This document shows positions 32,132-43,887 of a DNA stretch of 64,000 nt, in pieces (position 1 is the first letter of the stretch; each line of letters begins with the position of its first letter). The position numbers were made by a program, and so were the translations under genes. Source of the DNA: Aristolochia californica (Eukaryota; Streptophyta; Magnoliopsida; Piperales; Aristolochiaceae); assembly GCA_029961685.1 (NCBI GenBank), contig JARWKL010000014.1:23781137-23845136 (forward strand), given 5' to 3'. A model generated the notes under the pieces. It had not been told where the DNA came from. It ran no database searches and saw nothing but the letters and a program-made list of their open reading frames with translations.

Positions 32132-33049
32132 TGGTATCAGAGTAAATTATCTAGGGCCTTAATTGAAGGCTGCTCAAAATTCTTCCCTTGGTGGAGATTC
32201 GACTCGTTGAACAGGAGAAACCATGGATGATCAAGCATTGGTGTCTTCATCCTAAAGATATGTTTGTTTTTCCTTTGATTTTGATTTGGTTGAGTTGTTT
32301 TTGGTTAAGGATGATCAGTAATTTATTTTTTCAAGTAATTTCAAGCATTTATTCCTCTCCTTAAAAGCTTATTTTTTTGTTTGCTCCATCCTATGCAAGG
32401 CGGAAGATTTTGTTATTAAAAGCTCTCTTTTTTTGCCTTCTTTATCTCAGCCACTTTTCTCAATTAAGAACTTTTTTCCAGCCCTATAATATCTGATAAA
32501 ATTGTGGGAAACTTCCTTTTTTTCTCTTTGGAAAATTTTCTTCTCTTTATGATTGAATTCCTTCTTGATTTAACATGTTTCCCTTCGAGTTCCTTGTACC
32601 GCATAAGGGAAATTTCCTAAATTAAAATACAGATTCCGGGGGTTACTATTTGAGGCACAATCTTATTGTTTTTGGAAAGAAAAAAAACAGAGGAAAAAGT
32701 GAAAAAAAATGGAAACTTTCCATCACTCAATTTCCCTTTTTTCTTTTGCTCAATATAGCAAGTAAACCTTCCTTTTTTCAGAAATTTCCATATTTGGTCT
32801 CTAAGAATTTTTTTCATTCCTTTATTTAAGAGATCAGTTTTTGTGTTGCCATCACTCAATTTCCCTTTTTTCTTTTGCTCAATATAGCAAGTAAACATTC
32901 TTTTTTTTATAACTTCCATATTTGGTTTCTTAGAATTTTTTTTTCCTTAAGAGATCATTGATTGAGTCCTCAATAGTCCAATTATGGCTAGAAATAGTCA
33001 CTTTTTCTCTTTAGATTTTTGGAAAATTGACTTTCTTAAAATAACCACA

Positions 33050-33775
33050 ATTCCCCTCAAAGGGATTTCAATTACCGTTCTTGGGCTCAATTAATCAAAA
33101 TATTCCTTAATACAAAAAATCTTATTGATAACCTTGTCAAATCTCCTCCACCACTTGATAAGGATTATACAAACTATAAAAAAGGTGGCTCAAAGAAGAC
33201 ACATTAGTCATAAATAGGCTCATTAATAGTATGGAAGAAAGTGTGGCCAACAATGTTGTGCACCTTGACACGACCAAAATTATTTAGGATACATGTGTTA
33301 AGATATATTCAAGCATTGATAATCTTCAAAGGCTTTATGACACTTTTCAAGCCATGTATACCACAAAATAAGAAGGCATTCTAAATGAAGTTGGCTCAGC
33401 CATATTACTCCGATATGGCTATTCAAGAAAAACAACGTGAAGAGTTGGTTGGAGCAATTTGGTTAGCCAATATGAAACCATATTTAGATGTGGCAAAGTC
33501 TCAAATCCTAAGTTCAACAACCAAACTTTCCTTTGATGATATTTGTACTGCCATGTATAGAATTTTAGTCAAAGAAGAGAGAAGGACTCAAGAACACAAT
33601 CCCTTATAGACTTCTACCATGTTCTCTCAAAGTAGAGGGTCTCCTAATGCTTCAAGAGGATGAAGAAGAGGTGGAAGAGGCTGTGTAAATTACAATACTA
33701 TTCTTGCACCTATCGTGGCCTTTCTTATCACGAATACGACAAGTGTTGGAAACTTCACGGTTGACCGATAAATAT
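33050..33775 (+). pseudogene. Element E gag, broken
   Basis: Reads TIPLKGF at about 33050, SLIVWKK/MEESVANNVVHL at about 33230, RLYDTFQAM, and then a clean segment 33385-33609 with IQEKQREELVGAIWLAN and MKPYLDVAKSQILSS, ending at a stop. A degenerate zinc knuckle (CTYRGLSYHEYDKCWKLHG) follows at about 33705-33760, with its second Cys changed to Arg. Gene order and motifs match copia gag. Multiple frameshifts and stops, so it is not functional. Confidence 0.82.
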
Positions 33776-33949
33776 GCATCAAGTGAATCAAAGGCTGTCA
33801 ACTCTCAAAAAAAAAAAAAAAAAACTAACTGACGAGGATTACGAAGTCTTCAAAAAACTGAAAAATTTGCTCATCACCACTCCTAGCACCTCTTCAGCCA
33901 TCATGGCCACTACATGTATATCATCTACTTTTCTTTTTAACTCTTCTCT

Positions 33950-34320
33950 TTCCTAGATTATTAACTCAGGGGCTTCTGATCATCTTACTGGGAAGTTAAG
34001 TTACTTCTCTAAAGTCTCCCCTAGTCCTACTTTGTGGTTTGTCTCCATTGTTGATGGACATCAAACATAAGTTCAAGGAATAGGTGTTTCAAGTCCTTCT
34101 TTCCTACTTCTATTTGATGTTCTTTTTGCTCCTCAATTTCCCTTAAGTCTTATGTCTGTTAGTAAACTCACCAAAAAATTTGGAGGCTTTATAACCTTTT
34201 ATGCCTCTCATTGTGTCTTTTGAGATAGCCAGGCCAAACATGTGATTGATAGAGTCCATGAGAAAGGAGGACTTTACTACCTTGACACCAAGCTTCTCTC
34301 TGCGCATGGACAAAACTCAC
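33950..34320 (+). pseudogene. Element E protease region
   Basis: IINSGASDHLTGKLSYFS at about 33957 is the copia protease active site with the catalytic Asp replaced by Asn. Downstream are LFDVLFAPQFPLSLMSVSKL and GGLYYLDTKLLS, the usual end of the protease and start of the pre-integrase region. It then passes directly, without HHCC or integrase core, into the linker before RT. An 18-base A tract at about 33809-33826 lies just upstream. Confidence 0.82.
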
Positions 34321-34379
34321 CCTCTATAGGTTTAAATCCCTCTAAAGCACCAAGTCCCTTTGTGCCATTGAAAGATTAA

Positions 34380-36140
34380 ATACTTCATCCAGATGCTGAA
34401 GACACTTCTCCTTGCATGGCTCCTCCATCACCTAGGCCGACTGACAATTCAGAGGTAAGACCTTCTTGTCCTTTGATTCCTTCTCCTTCTATTCCATTTG
34501 GTCCTTAGTATGACATTTAGCCCATTGCACTTAGAAAAGAGCCTCACTCGTGTCTCCCTACACAGCCATCTAATTCCCATCCTATATCCAACTTTGTCTC
34601 TACTCACCATTTGTCCCCAAGTTGTCGATCCTTCCTTACAACTCTTTCTTCTATCACTCTTCCTAAAGATTTTCAAGAAGCCCTACAATATTTAGGAGGG
34701 AAAGCAACCATGGAGGAAGACATGCAGCCATGCATTCCAACCACACTTGGAACCTCATGACATTACTATCTACAAATAAATCCATTGGATGCAAGTGGGT
34801 CTTTACCGTGAAACATAATGCAGATGACCGTGCTAGTCATCCCAAAGCCCGATTAGTTGCATAGGGGTGCACTCAACCCTATGGGTTTGATTATGAAGAG
34901 ACCTTTTCTCTAGTTGCTAAAATGGACTCGGTACGTGTTCTCATTTCCCTTGCTACAAATGTTCAATGGGATCGTCACCAACTTGATATAAAAATTATTT
35001 TTCTAAATGGTGATCTCCAATAATAAGTTTACATGGAACAACCACCTAGTTTTGTGGTAGAGGGGGTGCAAGTACGTAAACTTCGGAAATCCATATATGG
35101 CTTACAACAATCTCCTTGAGCATAGTTTGACAAGTTTAACAAGGTAATTTTTGTGTTCAAATTTAAAAGGTGTGAAAATGACCACTCTATATTTGTCAAA
35201 CACACTAGCACCAAAACAATACTCATAGTTGCTTATGTGGATGCTATTATTTCTAACGGGTAGTGATAAAAATAGAATAGAGAAAAAAGAGGAACTAAGC
35301 AAGACATTTCAAACCAAAGATTTGGTTTTACTCAAATACTTGGCATAGAGGTTCCATAACATTCCAAACCAATGATTTGGATTTACTCAAACACTTCCTT
35401 GGCATAGAGGTTCTACGATCAAAACATGGCATAGTCTTGTTCCAAAGAAAATACGTGTTATATCTATAGGAGGAAACATGTATGATGGTTGTAAACCTCT
35501 CATTTCACTAATGAATCCAAATGCAAAATTACACATGGATGAAGGAGATGAGGTAGATATAGATATATTTCAAAGACTCTTTGAGAGACCAATCTACCTT
35601 ACAATAATCCGTCATGACATTTCTTTTGTAGTAAGCATTATTAGTCAGTTGATGCATCAACCTCGAACACTAGCAGGCCTTAGAGAGAATCCTTAGATAC
35701 CTAAAAAAGGAATCCAAGACAAGGACTATTATACAAAAACCATGGACACATCAAAATAGAATGGTTTGTTGATGTAGACCGGACATGATCACTTAGTGTA
35801 AAAAATCCACTTCAAGGTATTGTACAATAGTAGGTGGCAATCTGGTCACCTGGTGGAGTAAAAAAAATAGTCGTAGTTCAATCAAGTGTAGAAGTAGAAT
35901 ACTGAGCCATGACCCATGTAGTAAGTGAAATGATATGGATAAAATTCTTATTATTGGAACTAGGTTTCTCTTGTAAACAATCATTGCAACTAGATTGTGA
36001 TAATCAAGCAGTAATTCACATAGCTACAAACCCAATATTTCATGAAAGGACCAAGCATATCAAAATTGACTGCCACTTTATCAGAGAGATGCTACAAGTT
36101 CGAGACCTCACCATGCACTATATCCCATAAAAAAACCAAC
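34380..36140 (+). pseudogene. Element E RT and RNase H, broken
   Basis: After a Pro/Ser linker (34390-34680) come RT blocks FGFDYEETF (34890), ALL-type QWDRHQLDIK, then IYGLQQSP (35095), and AYVDAIIS at about 35232, where the second Asp of YVDD is Ala. A roughly 60-bp imperfect tandem duplication at about 35305-35415 doubles the TFQTKDLDLLK segment. 35478-35696 gives CKPLISLMNPN and PIYLTIIRHDISF. RNase H ends with LDCDNQAVIHIATNPIFHER and TKHIKIDCHFIREML. Loss of the catalytic Asp makes even a frame-intact RT inactive. Confidence 0.86.
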
Positions 36141-36236
36141 ATGTAGATATCTTCAAAGTAGTAATAGCAACAACTATTCATGATACATGTACAAAAATAA
36201 GGAATTATTATGTTTATGCACCATCTTGAGGGGGAG

Positions 36237-36634
36237 TATTAAAAGGAGAGCATGGTTGGTAAATAAGGCACAAGGTGGCATGGTTAGTAACTTAGGGAAA
36301 CTTCTATAAAGATGGCATAAAGTTGTGATAATACAAGCAGGTGTATGTACTCTCATGTATTTTTTTCTTTTGAAGGATGTAGCCCTAAGGGTAAACACCA
36401 TCTTAAAACTATAAATAGAGCCTCAAGGCATGGGGAAGAGCATTAAGCTCCATCCTCTAAAGTACAAATTTGTGCTCCCTCTTGTCTCCACTTTTTCTAT
36501 CTTCTTTCTCTCCCTTGGTTTCTCATCCTAGCCTCTCCATGAGCTAGAGTTCTCCTCTTTTCCTTTCTTCTTTCTCTTCTCTCTTCTTGTAATCCCTTGT
36601 TATTATTATGTGAAGAAGACCCTAGAAATTAACA
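36237..36634 (+). repeat. 3' LTR of element E (398 bp)
   Basis: Begins TATTAAAAGG after the polypurine tract and ends ATTAACA. It is about 40 bp longer than the 5' LTR because of small indels. Confidence 0.85.
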
Positions 36635-36873
36635 TAGGTATACCCATAAGTGCTAATGATAGTGTATAAAAAAATTGGAAATGTGGAATGATTAGGTTGT
36701 TAATCTTGTGTTGGATGAGACATTTGACTACTGTTTTATGACAATAAGTGAAAGTTATGGATTAGTAGTACATCTTATGTCTTGGAATAAGGTAATTACT
36801 ATCTACAATATTGAAAACTAGGCATATATTCTTAGTGTCTTCTGCTAGTATATGTAATGATAGTAAATAAAAC

Positions 36874-37311
36874 TTTTGGAAGATAAGATCAAGCCCAAAC
36901 GACCAAGGAAGGCCCACATATGTAAGATTATTATAAGATGGGTCACATGACCAAGGAAGGCCCACAAGATGGGCCCAAACCTATAAGAAGTAGGACCCAC
37001 AATGATTACCAAAAGCTGGCTTCCTTATCACATCAGTTGGAAGATCAAGGACTCACAAAAGTATCTTTATCTTTGGGTCACGACCAAGAAGAGTTTTAGT
37101 TTAAGTTATATTTGTCTTTTATCAATATTGAGTTACCTAATTATGTTAAGAATTACCTTAAGTGTTAGAGTTTGGGTGTAATTGGGACAAGGGTAGTTTT
37201 ATTGTAATTGGACTCTACTACCTTCCTCTATCATAAATAGAGGTTCATGTTCTCTTATTACAACAAGTTATTGATGTCAATGAAGTATTTATCTTTTTCA
37301 TAAATTCAACA
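36874..37311 (+). repeat. 5' LTR of element D (438 bp)
   Basis: Direct repeat of 39312-39752. The first base pair has changed from TG to TT. Contains 'atcataaatagaggttcatg', the TATA region. Confidence 0.92.
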
Positions 37312-38689
37312 TGGTATCAGAACAACTTCTGTGAGTTGACTTGGTCAATTCACGAAGGTAATGTGATCCTTTTCTCTAAACCCAAAACCCTAGGTCTAGG
37401 TTCGTAGTTATTTTTTTCAGTCCCTACACCCGTAGATTGCTTTGCATTTTTTACCTTGTAAGTAAACTTTTATAATGAAAATTATATATTGACGGAAATA
37501 TATTTGAGTATACTTTAAAAATAAAACCTAGTTGTTCCAATCGGAGTTATATACAGAGAGATATTGATGTTTACATGAGCAAAGGTCATATTACAAAAGT
37601 GGTTCGAGCAGCAGCAGAAAGCTTCAGTTTCCGAGGTATGTTTTACTCTCAATAACTAGACTTTATATGAATAAATATATATCAAAAGAAATATTTTTAA
37701 GTCTATTCTTTTACCTATTCAACCAATTTTTTATCTGATTTATCTACAAAAAGAAATCGATATTTGAAGCAAGAAAGGTCAGATTGAAAAAGAGGTTCGA
37801 ACGGCAGCATAAAGCATCAATTTTGGAGTATTTTATGCTATAAATAAAGAGACTTTATATGGAGAATTATATATCAAACGAAAGATAAGTAAGTCTATTT
37901 TCTTAATTATTCAACCAATTCTCGGTATGATTTTTTTATAAGAAGATATTTATCTTGGAAGAGTCATTGGTCGTTCTAGAAAAACAGGAGAAACAGAACT
38001 TAGTTCAGTCAGATAACAGAGACCAAAACCTATCAGATTATTTATCTTCTAATAATTATATTTTATGAAGAGATGTTATACTTAGATGAAATATATTGAA
38101 GTCTAGTTTCATAAGGAAAAAATTTTATGTCAATCTGATCTATATTATAATATATATTCAAATTGGAAGAATCAAAGGTTATGATGGTACCCTGTTGTAT
38201 TGAAAAATCCGAATTTATGCCGATTGTTTTGCATCACTGTTTGAGTTGATATATCAGGAAAATATCTCACTTCTCCCTGGTTTGAGGGCTTATTTAAAAC
38301 TCTCTGTTATTTGGTATTATTTCTACTTTTATGATATTTGGTTCAAGCTGGGATCACTGCCATTACCTCCCAGCTTGAGGGGAAGAAGTAGAAGAAGAAC
38401 AAGAGAGAGGTATTTTATTCCTTATGTTGTGGATAAGTTTATATGACCAAAATATTCAAGAAAGGGGGAGCACAAAAGATGAAGCTTGTGCATCAAAGAA
38501 GAAATTTTTATATCGGATTATTTCATGGGTTCTTTGACAAAGTTTACTATTTGGTTCATGTTATATGTGTTGGAAGATGGTCTGTGTTATATTCAATTGT
38601 AGCTATTATGTCTCTTTGGGGACATTATTATTGAATAAGAGGTGGCCTCATGTCATCATTTATTTTACCCCGTCAAAAATATCAAAATT

Positions 38690-38950
38690 GTTTGTGGTTG
38701 GGAGTCCACGACGGAGGAACTTCATCCCCGTCAAAAAGATAAAAAATTATTTGTGGTTGGGAGTCCATGACGGAGGAATTTCATCCCCATAAAAAAGATA
38801 AAAATTATTTGTGGTTGGGAGTCCATGACGGAGGAACTTCATCCCCATCATAAAGATGAAAATTATTTGTGGTTGGGAGTCCACGACGGAGGAACTTCAT
38901 CCCCGTCAAAAAGATGAAAATTATTTGTGGTTGGAAGTTCATGACAGAGG
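38690..38950 (+). repeat. 58-bp tandem repeat inside element D, about 4.5 copies
   Basis: Units anchored by TTGTGGTTGGGAGTCCA at about 38691, 38750, 38808, 38866 and 38925. Each also has 'gacggaggaacttcatcccc'. The unit is not a multiple of three, so the array cannot encode a peptide repeat in one frame. Confidence 0.92.
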
Positions 38951-39311
38951 AACTTATGATTACATCTATGTTATCCCCCTCCTGTAATGGCTTTTATGTC
39001 TCCTACCACTTGAGAGTCGTTATCCTGTGGAGGGACACGGTGGTGATAGACATACTACCGATAACAGTGGAGTGTGCCCTACATCCAACATTAAGACTGG
39101 AGTATGAAGCAATGACTTACCGGATAGAAGTGATTTTTACTCTCACTTATAATGCCGCAAGGCCTCATGGAAGGACACAATAGAGTGAGGAGGAATGTTG
39201 GAAGATGAAGGCATATTGGAAGATGAGCCATTTTATACAAAACTATTTTATACATCATTTGCAGCAAGCTGGGAGTTCATGTTGTTCTCTCACCCCCAGC
39301 TTGAGGGGGAG

Positions 39312-39752
39312 TGTTGGAAGATAAGATCAAGCCCAAACGACCAAGGAAGGCCCACATATGTAAGATTATTATAAGATGGGTCACATGACCAAGGAATGCC
39401 CACAAGATGGGCCCAAGCCCATAAGAAGTAGGACCCACAATGATTACCAAAAATTGGCATCCTTATCACATTAGTTGGAAGATCAAGAAGGACTCACAAA
39501 AGTATTTTTATCTTAGGGTCACGACCAAGAAGAGTTTTAGTTTAAGTTATATTTGTCTTTTATCAATATTGAGTTACCTAATTATGTTAGGACTTACCTT
39601 AAGTGCTAGAGTTTGGGTGTAATTGGGACAAGGGTAATTTTATTGTAATTGGACTCTACTACCTTCCTCTATTATAAATAGAGGTTCATGTACTCTGATT
39701 ACAACTAGTCATTGATGTCAATGAAGTATTTCACTTTTCTATAAATTCAACA
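39312..39752 (+). repeat. 3' LTR of element D (441 bp)
   Basis: Starts TGTTGGAAGATAAG and ends AAATTCAACA, directly after the polypurine tract. Confidence 0.93.
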
Positions 39753-39959
39753 AAAACATTCGGGACTAGAACTGTGACGTAATAGACTCAAGTGGATGGT
39801 CATAATTGACCTTACTTAGTAATAAGAGTGTGGAACCTTTGACTTCTTTTGAAAACCAATTGTAAGATTCAGACCCTTGGCATATGGGGTTATGCATATG
39901 CTTACAAAATAATTGTGCCCTAACTGCAACTTGGAGAGGAAAAATATTGTGCCTTATCT

Positions 39960-41215
39960 ACATAGAGGAATTCAGGTCTCAATTGGGTGACCAAGAGAGG
40001 AAAAATAATTGTGCCTCAACTATAGTGGGGAGCTTGGACCTTGCCTGGTTGTCTAGAGAAGGATTATATGGACCTTACAGGACACTAACAAGATGATGCA
40101 GACTTCACTGGCACACCAAGTGGGGAATCAAGACCTCTTCTAGGACGTTGATTGAGGGATGTGGATTGACTAGTATTATAATTATGGACTTATTAAGTCT
40201 AACTCTGAAAATATTGTGCCTCATCTACAATGAGAAACAAGGACCTTGTGGGGTGACCAACAATCGTCTGTGTAAGGTAACCACAAGGACCTTGTTGGGC
40301 GACCAACAAGGATATGTGTATGTGTAAAGCAACCATAAGGTCCTTGTTGGGAACTCATCGAGGGAATGTGTCTATGTAGAATAACCACAAGGACTTTGAT
40401 GAGCGACCAACAAGGGTATGTGTATGTGTAAAGAAACCATAAGGACCTTGTTGGGAAATCAACAAGGATATGTATCTATGTAAGATAACCACATGGACCT
40501 TGTGGGGTGACCAACAAGGGTATGCGTATGTGAAAAGAAACCATAAGGACCTTGCTGGAAAATCAACAAGGGTATGTGTGTGTGAGTAGAAAAATTACTA
40601 TATAAAATTTGGAAATGTTGTGGCTCATCTATAATGAGGGGTAAGGATCTCATTGAAGAATCAACAAGGCCATGTTTCAATAAAGGAATACAAGTACACA
40701 ACCATAAGACCATTGTTGGAAAATCAACAAAGGAATGTGTGCATAAGTAGAAAAATTACTATATAAAATCTGGAAATATTGTGGCTCATCCATAATGAGG
40801 GGTAAGGATCTCATTGCACAATGAACAAGGCCATGTTTCTATAAAGGAATACAAGTATACAACCATAAGGACCTTATTGGAAAATTAACAAGGGTATGTG
40901 TGTATGAGTAAAAAAATTACTATATAAAATCTGGAAATATTGTGGCTCATCTATAATGAGGGGTAAGGATATCATTGAACAATCAACACGGCCATGTTTC
41001 TATAAAGGAATACAAGTACATGGAATTTTTTTTGCTAGGAATAAGGAATTGAAAGTTGACATAGGTCATAAACACGGATATATTAAGGACCCAAGTAGAA
41101 GGCAAGATGCTTAAACTTAGTGAGGAGTGTGGGTTTGGTTGAATATTCAAAGAAGGCATACCATAACATGGTGCTATAAAAAATTTTAGACTCCACAAGA
41201 TCTAGTAGCATGTAT
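39960..41215 (+). repeat. Dispersed repeat copy 2 with 52-bp hairpin monomers
   Basis: Homologous to 27570-28440 but longer. The core at about 40275-40590 has six to seven 52-bp monomers alternating between an 'aaccaca...GCGA' type and an 'aaccata...GGAAAT' type, each with a CCTTGTTGG / CCAACAAGG stem (first clear one 40290-40311). From 40600 to 41000 a larger ~130-150-bp unit ('ttgtggctcatctataatgagggg') repeats three times. No ORF of meaning. The array probably belongs to the LTR or interior of a gypsy family. Confidence 0.85.
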
Positions 41216-41282
41216 ATTTGTACGATTGAAAAGTTGAGAATAAAGTGGACTCACGTTATGCTAAATCTTCATGAAATCTCCA

Positions 41283-41918
41283 GACAAGAAGGACCAAGGG
41301 GAATCCCCCTTTAAAATGGGGAGATAGCCACTTCCACACCTTTTGAGGAGTTAGCTCGAGCCCCTCGCCTCAGTCCAACATATGATGGGAGCTCTATGTG
41401 GTGGGAAATCAACTTTTCCTTGTATTTGGTAAAACTTACGTAAACATTGAGAAAAAAAGATTTAAGGAGGATTTATAAATCCTTAGATTCATGGAAACTT
41501 TTTGAATTTCATAAATTTAAAAAGTTGGTGGTAAGTGAACTTACCCTAAATCTGAAGATTTCAAAAGTTGTGTTAGTGGGATGTGATGAGGATTAAAAAA
41601 ACATAATGGTCTTGTAAAAAAAACGAGTTTTGGGTTCATGGACATATCTGATACAATAATTTAGATAAGAAATAAATTTACATTAAGAAAAAATAAAATT
41701 TAAATTATTCATTTTAAATTTGATGATTTAGTTAAAAATGGGCGCTCCTAACTCAGATGAACTTAGGACTAACACAAACATAAATACACAGACAAGAAGG
41801 ACCAAGGGGACTCCCCCTTTCAAATGGGGAGAAGGCCACTTCCACACCTTTTGAGGAGTTAGCTCGAGCCCCCTCGCCTCAGTTCAACATATGATGGGAG
41901 CTCTATGTGGTGGGAAAC
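41283..41918 (+). repeat. 127-bp direct repeat pair, 508 bp apart
   Basis: Copies at 41283-41409 and 41791-41918 are about 95 percent identical and contain 'ttttgaggagttagctcgag' and 'atatgatgggagctctatg'. The sequence between them is unrelated AT-rich DNA. They may be remnants of LTRs or a segmental duplication; no PBS or polypurine tract was seen. Confidence 0.8.
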
Positions 41919-43740
41919 CTATGCTATGCACCGTGGTGCTCATCGTCCCTAGATGAGATAGTGTAGGTTGAAGAGGAACTTACCTCAACATGACTTCCTA
42001 ATGTCGAGATGGATGTATCCCACCACACTAGAATGAATTTTCCATAAAATTTGAGCAAGGTTATGACGGGGACATGATTAGCCTTAAAAACTTGACCTAA
42101 ACCATGATATATATATATATTACGAACATAATTATCTCTTAAATTACTTTAAGTGATTTAAGTGAGTTTATAGATGGTAAAAGAATGGGATGGGGTTCAT
42201 TAGGTCCTCCTAATGGGGGTTACAATGAGAGAATGGGTTAAAAATCCATCCTAGGGTTCATGGGGATGAGTTGATGAGTCACTAAATAGATTTGTAAAAA
42301 CAATCCTATAAAGAGGATTAGTTAAAATATTGTTAAAAATTTATATTACTCATTAAATAAAAAATAGACGTTGCTAGTTAATGTGACTTAAGAGAGTGAA
42401 AGAGAAAAAAATAGAAGTGACTCTTCCTAGGATTAGCAATTTTATCCAATTTACCTAATTAGCAATCACTTTCGACCTCTTACAATTTGATATGTAGTAA
42501 AAATATTTACTAGATTAAACAATTGGGTAATTGTACCTATTTATTATTTATTTAATAAAAGCCTATTATTAATGATTATTCTGTACCCAATTACCCAAGA
42601 ATATTTATAAATAATGTTATAATTTTCATTTTACTAAATATGAAAGCTTAAAAACCCCTAACATTATCTCCCCAGTCCCTAACTCAATCTCATTATCCTT
42701 CTTATCAACTGTCCTTTTGTAAGTTAGCGCATTTTATGTACAAAATTATTTTAAATTTGTTAATGTGAAGGTTAAAGAGCGAGGTAAGGATGGCAATAAG
42801 GTAGGTTTCACAGATAAGTTGGCCCAACTCTACACCACTAAATGCAAGGATGGTGTTACTATTTAATTAACCGTGCAAGGCAGGGTTGGGGTGATGTCCA
42901 AAAACCGATATGGATTTGGCATGAGGACAATTTTTAAATGAATATTTTAAATTTAATTTAATTTATTTTTATTTATATATGTATATATATATTAAAATGT
43001 TATTTATTATTTTAATTACGTTGTTAATTAATTTATTTGTTTATTTTCTTTACTAATGCTGATTTTTTTAAATTTTATATATTATATTTTTTATGATCTT
43101 ATTTTTTTATTAATTACTTATTTATTTCCCTTTCTACATTCTTACCTATTTATTCTCTATTGCTAATTTTAATTTTCACATTTAAAAAATCATTCACTAT
43201 TCCATTATTTTCTTAATTTATATTTTCAAAATATATTTATTATTAACTAATAATCTCTATTTTAACTATTAAATTTTAATATTTATTTTTTATAGTAAAA
43301 TAAATAGTAAATTTTATTTAACCATTTAACTATTGTTTCATTTGATTATAAATACGACTTTCTCCATAATTTTTTTAATTTTGTACTACATTTCAGATTG
43401 AAATTATTATTTCTTTTCGATGCAATATAAAATACTTCGTATTTGAATAATTTTTATTAATTTTCTTTTTTTAATTCAAAAATTAATTTCGGCATATTAA
43501 AGATACAATATATTATTTTTTATATTTTATAACATTTTATGTCAAACTTATAATTCTTATAATTTATTTTCTTTTTGAAACATTTTTTTATTTTTAAATA
43601 ATTATTTAACCATGTTTATAATTTATTCATATATACAGTTATCAAATAATATATTATTTTTAACATTTTAAATTAGTATTATTTTACGGTTTATAGCATA
43701 AGCAGATAGCACTGAATGAGTAAAGAAGTAATTAAACAAC
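41919..43740. other. AT-rich intergenic region 3' of the permease gene
   Basis: No ORF of substance. 42940-43690 is extremely AT-rich (long A/T-only stretches), resembling a matrix-attachment-type or decayed MITE region. A (TA)7 run is at about 42105-42120. Confidence 0.5.
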
Positions 43741-43887
43741 AGCATAAAATCTTGGATGGTCGGCGTCCAATCCACAGAAGTGAATGATCCATGGCCAGTG
43801 CATGGTCGGCGTCGAATTCACGTCCCTCCTAAGAACACATTCTCCTTAACAAAGAATTCTTCTCCTTCGGATGTCTATATCCATCAA

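Larger units (their letters stand above)
31773..36634 (+). mobile_element. Ty1/copia element E, 4.9 kb, without integrase
   Basis: 5' LTR 31773-32131, primer-binding site TGGTATCAGAGT (32132-32143), gag (about 33050-33775), protease (about 33955-34320), RT (about 34690-35500), RNase H (about 35690-36140), polypurine tract TTGAGGGGGAG (36226-36236) and 3' LTR 36237-36634. The LTRs start TATTAAAAGG and end AACA. Between the protease and the Pro-rich linker before RT there are only about 100 bp, so the integrase (about 1.2 kb) is missing. No matching 5-bp TSD was found (CAAGT versus TAGGT). Confidence 0.9.
36874..39752 (+). mobile_element. Element D: 2.9-kb non-coding LTR retrotransposon, TSD AAAAC
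   Basis: 5' LTR 36874-37311 (438 bp), primer-binding site TGGTATCAGAAC (37312-37323), 2.0-kb interior, polypurine tract CTTGAGGGGGAG just before 39312, and 3' LTR 39312-39752 (441 bp). Perfect 5-bp target duplications AAAAC lie at 36869-36873 and 39753-39757. The interior has no gag, protease, integrase, RT or RNase H; it holds degenerate ~193-bp duplications (about 37600-37990) and a 58-bp tandem repeat (38690-38950). It is a non-autonomous element that must have moved in trans. The LTRs are highly similar, so the insertion is fairly young. Confidence 0.95.

Noticed and set aside
32617..32919. Minus-strand 100-codon frame with an internal repeat
   Set aside because: It is a duplicated ~125-bp segment in the leader of element E ('ccatcactcaatttcccttt' twice), antisense to the element, without a domain.
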